NCBI GenBank assembly: GCA_016718155.1
Contig: JADKEH010000002.1
Location: forward strand, 310,001 to 374,000
DNA from: Candidatus Rhodoferax randersensis
Lineage (GTDB): Bacteria; Pseudomonadota; Gammaproteobacteria; Burkholderiales; Burkholderiaceae_C
Length of the DNA: 64,000 bases
Direction: 5' to 3'
Position numbers and translations under genes: made by a program. Below are positions 59,885 to 64,000 of this stretch, piece by piece. A model generated the notes under the pieces. It was not told where the DNA came from. It was given only the letters and a program-made list of their open reading frames with translations, and made no database searches. Position 1 is the first letter of the stretch. Every line of letters starts with the position of its first letter.

Positions 59885-59944
59885 CGGAATCAAAGTGGCT
59901 GGGTACTTGCGCTTGTCAATGCGCAAAGCCCAGCGGGCGCACCG

Positions 59945-59971
59945 AGGTGACAGCCAAAGTGGATTTGCTTT
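59945..59971 (+). repeat. Right copy of 27-bp direct repeat flanking the toxin-antitoxin pair
   Basis: Matches 58952-58978 with one mismatch (C to G at position 17). Together they enclose 966 bases holding only the two toxin-antitoxin genes. Confidence 0.75.
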
Positions 59972-60051
59972 GGCAGACTCTGGGTTTGTGACGGATTCGG
60001 CCGCGCAGACCAGTTGCTGTCCCGCGTGCCGCCGTTGATGGAGTACCGGCC

Positions 60052-61326
60052 ATGGACTTTGACTACCCCGCCCCCGTGTTGGCCTTGCGCCAGCGCCTGG
60101 AGGCTTTCATGGACCGCTACGTGTTGCCCTACAACGCCGCCTGGCACCAGTCGGTGGCGCAGGGGCAATTTCCGCCGCCCTTCATGGCTGATCTCAAGGC
60201 CTTGGCCAAGTCCGAAGGCCTGTGGAACCTGTTCCTGCCATCCTTGCGCGATGACGAGCCGGGCACCCGCCTGAGCAACCTGGCGTATGCGCCGCTGGCC
60301 GAGGTGATGGGTCGCCTGCCTTGGGCCTCGGAAGTGTTCAACTGCAGCGCGCCCGACACCGGCAACATGGAGTTGCTGCACCTGTTTGCCAGCGCCACGC
60401 AGAACCAGCGCTGGCTGCAGCCGCTGCTGCAGGGCGAGATACGCTCTGCCTTCGCCATGTCCGAGCCCGATGTGGCCTCCAGCGACCCGACCAACCTGCA
60501 GACTCGTGCGGTGCAGCAGGGCGACAGCTGGGTGATCAACGGCCGCAAGTGGTTCACCAGCGGTGCCGCCCATCCCGACTGCAAGCTGTTGATTGTGATG
60601 TGCCGCAGCGGCGATGACGCGGCGGACAAACACGCCCAGCACAGCATGCTGCTGGTGCCCTTGGACACGCCGGGCGTGACGGTGGTGCGCAACATTCCCA
60701 TCATGCAGCACCATTCGCCGGAGGGGCATTGCGAGATCGTGTTTCGCGACGTCCTGGTGCCATTCGATCACCTGCTCGGCCAGCCTGGCGAGGGTTTTGC
60801 CATGGCGCAGGCGCGCCTGGGGCCGGGACGCATCCACCACTGCATGCGCACCATTGGCCAATGTGAGCTGGCGCTCTCCATGATGTGTGAACGCACGCTG
60901 GAGCGCGAGGCCTTCGGCAAACACCTGTCCGACTTTGCCAACGTGCAGGAGTGGATTGCCGAGAGCCGCCTGGAGATTGATCAGGCGCGGCTTTTGGTGC
61001 TGCGGACCGCATGGCAGCTTGATGTTGGTGCGTCGGCGCAGAGCCGCGTCGACGTGTCGGCGATCAAGGTGGTGGCGGCGCGGCTGCAGACCCGCGTGGT
61101 CAACCGCGCCATCCAGGTGTTCGGCGCCATGGGCTTGTCCAACGACACGCCGCTGGCCTACTTCTGGACCTGGGGCCGGGCCATGCAGTTGCTTGACGGC
61201 CCGGATGAAGTGCACCTGCGGACGGTGGCGCGGCATGAGTTGAGCCAGGCACGCCAGCAACTGGGTGCCTCGGCCGCCTACTTCACCCTGCCCGAACAAC
61301 TGTTGGCACCGCCGCGTATTCGCTAA
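60052..61326 (+). CDS. Acyl-CoA dehydrogenase family protein
   Basis: 424 residues. N-terminal helical domain with FDYPAPVLALRQRLEAFMDRYVLP; middle beta-domain with RSAFAMSEPDVASSDPTNLQT and WVINGRKWFTSGAAHP; C-terminal helices with GRIHHCMRTIGQCELALSMMCER and AIQVFGAMGLSNDTPLAY. FAD-dependent; ACAD11-like subgroup with longer N-terminus. It starts 168 bases after the toxin gene. Probable role in fatty or branched acyl-CoA oxidation. Confidence 0.92.
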   Translation: MDFDYPAPVLALRQRLEAFMDRYVLPYNAAWHQSVAQGQFPPPFMADLKALAKSEGLWNLFLPSLRDDEPGTRLSNLAYAPLAEVMGRLPWASEVFNCSAPDTGNMELLHLFASATQNQRWLQPLLQGEIRSAFAMSEPDVASSDPTNLQTRAVQQGDSWVINGRKWFTSGAAHPDCKLLIVMCRSGDDAADKHAQHSMLLVPLDTPGVTVVRNIPIMQHHSPEGHCEIVFRDVLVPFDHLLGQPGEGFAMAQARLGPGRIHHCMRTIGQCELALSMMCERTLEREAFGKHLSDFANVQEWIAESRLEIDQARLLVLRTAWQLDVGASAQSRVDVSAIKVVAARLQTRVVNRAIQVFGAMGLSNDTPLAYFWTWGRAMQLLDGPDEVHLRTVARHELSQARQQLGASAAYFTLPEQLLAPPRIR

Positions 61327-61395
61327 CGTGACCGCCGAACTGGGCGCCTTGTCAGGGGGTTGGGCGTCCGGGGGGGTGCGGGAGGCACGTGGTTC

Positions 61396-61593
61396 TCAGA
61401 GCCCAAAGCCAGCCAGAAGTAGCAGCACTGAGGTGACAAGCGAAAGCGGGAACGGCGATCTCGGAAACGCAGCCACGCCGATAAGTGATGTCGTAAACAC
61501 GTAGGCGCCAATGGGTTGAAGCAGGGCCAGGTCGCCACTGCCCACCGCGCGCACCGCAACATGCCCGGCAAGCAACAATGGCAGCCCGATCAA
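61396..61593 (-). CDS. Possible small membrane protein after the esterase gene
   Basis: 65 residues from a TTG at 61593, with two hydrophobic segments (LPLLLAGHVAV and a C-terminal TSVLLLLAGFGL). It lies in the same frame as the esterase and directly after its stop; no ATG or GTG is available. The hydrophobic composition is more protein-like than the alternative frames, but the weak start leaves it doubtful. Confidence 0.3.
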   Translation of the reverse strand: MIGLPLLLAGHVAVRAVGSGDLALLQPIGAYVFTTSLIGVAAFPRSPFPLSLVTSVLLLLAGFGL

Positions 61594-61629
61594 TACAAAC
61601 CAGAACGCCCGAACTGAAAACGCAGTGGC

Positions 61630-62694
61630 TCATTCCAGGGCATCAACCTCCGTCTGCGCAATCGGCAAAAAGGGCTTTGCGCCTGCGCCTTCGGTGGCCC
61701 ACGCCATCGCCGCACGCAGGCAGTCAATGGCCTGCCGGCTCTGCTTCAAGGTGTCGCCGTAGGCATGGAACTCATGTGTCATGTGCTGCCAGACATCCAA
61801 TCGAACGGGCGCACCTTGGGCCTGCAGGCTGTGCGCGAAGTCGCGGATCATGTCCACCAGGATCTCCTTGCCACCGGCCTGCAGGTAGATGGGGGCCACG
61901 TTGCGGTAGCTTTGGTGGATGGGCGATAACTCCGCATCGCTGACACCTGTCGTCGCCTTGAGCCACTGGCCATAGAGCAGCGTTTGGTAGCCCTGCACCA
62001 TGTCGTACTGGTCGTTGCCAAACTGGCTTTCGCCACGCCTACCGATGTCGGTCCACGGGCTCAGCGCAATCGCCAGTGCGGGCTGGGGCAGGTGCAACGC
62101 TTGCAGCTTGGCCAACAGCATCAGTGCCAGGTGCCCGCCCGCTGAGTCACCACCCACCACCACACGATCGGCGGCAACGCCGTCGGCAAGCAGGTACCGG
62201 TAGGCCGCTATGCCATCGTCGATCTGTGCCGGGTGGGGGTGCTCGGGTGTCAGCCGGTAGTCCGGCGCGAAGATCGGCACTTGAAGCAGGTGCGCCAGCA
62301 TCGCAATGAAGTGGCGCGAGACGGCACCGTAAAACGCATAGCCACCCCCGTGAAAGTACAGCAGTGTCAGGGGGCTTTGGTGGCCGTTTGGAATGAACCA
62401 GTCGCCGCGGGGCTCACCCTGACTGTTGGCGCGCACGTCCACCTGTGGATAGTCTTCGAGGACGGTGTACAGGCTGTCGAAGTAAGCGCGGCTCTGTGCG
62501 ATATCGGGCAGCGCCAAGGCGTGGTTGAACTGATGGCGGAAGAACAGCGTACCGATCTCGAAAGTAGGGCTCCACTGCGGCACCAGGGGTCTGCCCACCG
62601 CACGGCGGGCCATCACACCGACCGAGGTGACGATCAGGCTGGCGAGGCTTCGCAAGCGGTGGGACAGGCGTCCTTGTAGAATTGTTTTGGTCAT
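61630..62694 (-). CDS. HSL-type esterase/lipase
   Basis: 354 residues from ATG 62694. LLYFHGGGYAFYGAV is the HGGG oxyanion loop, VVVGGDSAGGHLALML the nucleophile, and ILVDMIRDF with WQHMTHEFH the acid and His. This is the hormone-sensitive-lipase (alpha/beta hydrolase 3) family. A basic, hydrophobic N-terminal stretch may anchor it peripherally. Divergent from an AraC-family gene 83 bases away, its likely regulator. Confidence 0.88.
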   Translation of the reverse strand: MTKTILQGRLSHRLRSLASLIVTSVGVMARRAVGRPLVPQWSPTFEIGTLFFRHQFNHALALPDIAQSRAYFDSLYTVLEDYPQVDVRANSQGEPRGDWFIPNGHQSPLTLLYFHGGGYAFYGAVSRHFIAMLAHLLQVPIFAPDYRLTPEHPHPAQIDDGIAAYRYLLADGVAADRVVVGGDSAGGHLALMLLAKLQALHLPQPALAIALSPWTDIGRRGESQFGNDQYDMVQGYQTLLYGQWLKATTGVSDAELSPIHQSYRNVAPIYLQAGGKEILVDMIRDFAHSLQAQGAPVRLDVWQHMTHEFHAYGDTLKQSRQAIDCLRAAMAWATEGAGAKPFLPIAQTEVDALE

Positions 62695-62777
62695 GGAGGG
62701 TCGAAAGCAGAGTGATCGAATGCGGCCCAGTGTCTCCAATATCAGACCCTCGGTATAGAACGGACTCGACAACAACT

Positions 62778-63674
62778 ATGCCGATGCAAATGCCAATGCA
62801 CGCACGCTTGCACCTGCCGCGCCCTGCCTTGGGCACTTGCATTTATCTGGGGGTGGAGCGCGATACGCGGGGTTTGCAGTTCACCGACGCGCAGCGGTTC
62901 AACTACTACCCTGCCTCACCCCTGCCCATGATCTCGTGGACCTTTCAGGGGGACTTGCACATGGTGCAGCAGCCGACCTCAGCCTCGTCGGCCCCGTCTT
63001 TGGCGTCAGCGTTGCCGCGTGCTGTGCTTGCAGGCCCGCACCGAAAACCATCGGCCAGTTGGTCGCCGGGAGCGGTGCATGCGCTATCGGTCAGTTTCTA
63101 TCCGGAGGCCTTGTCGGCTTTGCTGGGCATCAACGTTGAGGTGCTGGTGGACAAGATCGTGCCACTGGACGCACTGGCCTCAGGCCCGCTATTGGCCAGA
63201 TTGCTCGATGTCGGAATGCGCGACAACGACGAGCCGTTTAGTCAAATCGAGGCCATGTTGCAGCCCTTGTGGCGCAACCTGCACGACGCGCGAGCGCTGC
63301 CGAACCTGCACGGTTGGGTGCAGTCGCTGGCGGTGCGGGCCGCCTTCTCAAAATCGGGCGCTGGTATTCGGCGGGCGCAGCGCCGATTCAGGGACTGGAC
63401 TGGGCAGAGTTACCGTGATTTGCAACTGTTCGTGCGCACCGAGCGGGCCATGGCCCATGCATCCGAGCAGCCACCAGACGCAGCGCTGGACCTGGCCGCG
63501 CTGGCGGCGCAGGCGGGCTTTGCCGACCAATCCCATATGGGCCGCGAGGTGCGGCGCGTAACCGGAATACCTCCCGGACGCCTAGGCGAGTTGATGCGCA
63601 CCGACGAAGCGTTCTGGTTCTATCGGCTGATGATGGAGCACTTTCGGGAGCCAGCGGCTTCACGACCGGGTTAG
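62778..63674 (+). CDS. AraC-family transcriptional regulator
   Basis: 298 residues from ATG 62778. An uncharacterised N-terminal sensing part is followed by a C-terminal AraC DNA-binding domain: RRAQRRFRDWTGQSYRDLQLFVR and DLAALAAQAGFADQSHMGREVRRVTGIPPGRL, the two helix-turn-helix units. The divergent position to the esterase gene suggests control of it. It overlaps the convergent ribH gene by 15 bases. Confidence 0.85.
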   Translation: MPMQMPMHARLHLPRPALGTCIYLGVERDTRGLQFTDAQRFNYYPASPLPMISWTFQGDLHMVQQPTSASSAPSLASALPRAVLAGPHRKPSASWSPGAVHALSVSFYPEALSALLGINVEVLVDKIVPLDALASGPLLARLLDVGMRDNDEPFSQIEAMLQPLWRNLHDARALPNLHGWVQSLAVRAAFSKSGAGIRRAQRRFRDWTGQSYRDLQLFVRTERAMAHASEQPPDAALDLAALAAQAGFADQSHMGREVRRVTGIPPGRLGELMRTDEAFWFYRLMMEHFREPAASRPG

Positions 63675-64000
63675 CTTGGTCAACGAGTCCAGGGTGTTGA
63701 GGCAAGCCTGCGCAACTTCTGTGCCCTTTTTCAGAGCGTGATCTCTGAAAAAGGTCCGATGCTCGTCATGGTCGTGGAAGTCTCTCGGTGTCAAGACCGC
63801 AGTGAAGATGGGTACGTCGGTGTCCAGTTGAACGCGCATCAGCCCATCAATGACGGCTGCTGCGACGAACTCATGCCTGTAGATGCCTCCGTTGACCACA
63901 AACCCGCAGGCGATGATGGCGTCGTACGCTCCCAGCCGAGCCAGACGCATGGCGTAGAGCGGAATCTCGAAGGCACCTGGCACCTGATGAACCTCAAGGT
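63660..64000 (-). CDS. ribH: 6,7-dimethyl-8-ribityllumazine synthase, type II (5' part outside the window)
   Basis: The C-terminal 113 codons are inside the window; the start lies past 64000. LEVHQVPGAFEIPLYAMRL, GFVVNGGIYRHEFVAAAVIDGLMRVQLDTDVP and VLTPRDFH match the RibH2 group, not the canonical RibH1 (GxxxRGxT). It condenses the ribityl-aminouracil with dihydroxybutanone phosphate in riboflavin synthesis. Confidence 0.9.
   Translation of the reverse strand, partial: LEVHQVPGAFEIPLYAMRLARLGAYDAIIACGFVVNGGIYRHEFVAAAVIDGLMRVQLDTDVPIFTAVLTPRDFHDHDEHRTFFRDHALKKGTEVAQACLNTLDSLTKLTRS

Overview
The window looks like the replication-origin region of a betaproteobacterial chromosome, most likely Burkholderiales, family Comamonadaceae (Rhodoferax/Polaromonas-like). 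The reasons are high GC, the order gyrB-dnaN-dnaA // rpmH-rnpA-yidD-yidC-mnmE, and many families typical of that group (NnrU, DUF2788, ProQ/FinO, TRAP transporters). The family-level placement is inference. Most genes left of about 15.2 kb run leftward and most genes to the right run rightward, as expected if replication starts between dnaA and rpmH, where a perfect DnaA box lies.

Layout. 0-9.6 kb: the start of rdgC, a Spy/CpxP-like periplasmic protein, a cysteine-less glutaredoxin-like protein, small membrane proteins, a diguanylate cyclase, a hydrolase, a cytochrome b561-YceI-YceI unit, a ProQ-like RNA chaperone and a CBS protein. 9.6-19.5 kb: the replication and ribosome/membrane-insertion core; mnmE carries a one-base frameshift in a G run. 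19.5-27.1 kb: a cNMP-binding protein, apt, a KefB-type antiporter, Kdo synthesis (kdsD, kdsC) with lptC, a short-chain dehydrogenase lacking its catalytic tyrosine, and a glycine-rich RRM protein. 27.3-30.4 kb: an ECF sigma/zinc-finger anti-sigma pair divergent from a bufferin-type RiPP operon (DUF2282 precursor, DUF692 oxidase, DUF2063 partner). 30.4-37.5 kb: an ammonium transporter, a GDT1-type cation exporter, a SAM-II-like riboswitch with a terminator before a fused metX-metW gene, and a chromate resistance pair.

37.5-47.9 kb is a sugar-acid catabolic locus: two GntR regulators, a 3-oxo-tetronate kinase (OtnK) and decarboxylase (OtnC), an SMP-30 lactonase, an isopropylmalate-dehydrogenase-family enzyme, a Gfo/Idh/MocA oxidoreductase, a complete DctPQM TRAP transporter and a small monooxygenase-fold protein. 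The logical route is uptake, oxidation, phosphorylation, then decarboxylation to a triose phosphate. The usual OtnI isomerase and DenD/LtnD dehydrogenase are absent, so the substrate is open.

47.9-64 kb: a chemoreceptor, a lipase, an MFS transporter, then ubiU-ubiV-ubiT (oxygen-independent ubiquinone synthesis) behind an FNR-like box, a DGC zinc-binding protein and ubiD. A 190-bp inverted-repeat element sits between ubiT and the DGC gene. A MNT/HEPN toxin-antitoxin pair is bracketed by a 27-bp direct repeat. The window ends with an acyl-CoA dehydrogenase, a divergent esterase/AraC pair and a partial type-II lumazine synthase. No tRNA, rRNA, CRISPR array or insertion sequence with a transposase was seen.
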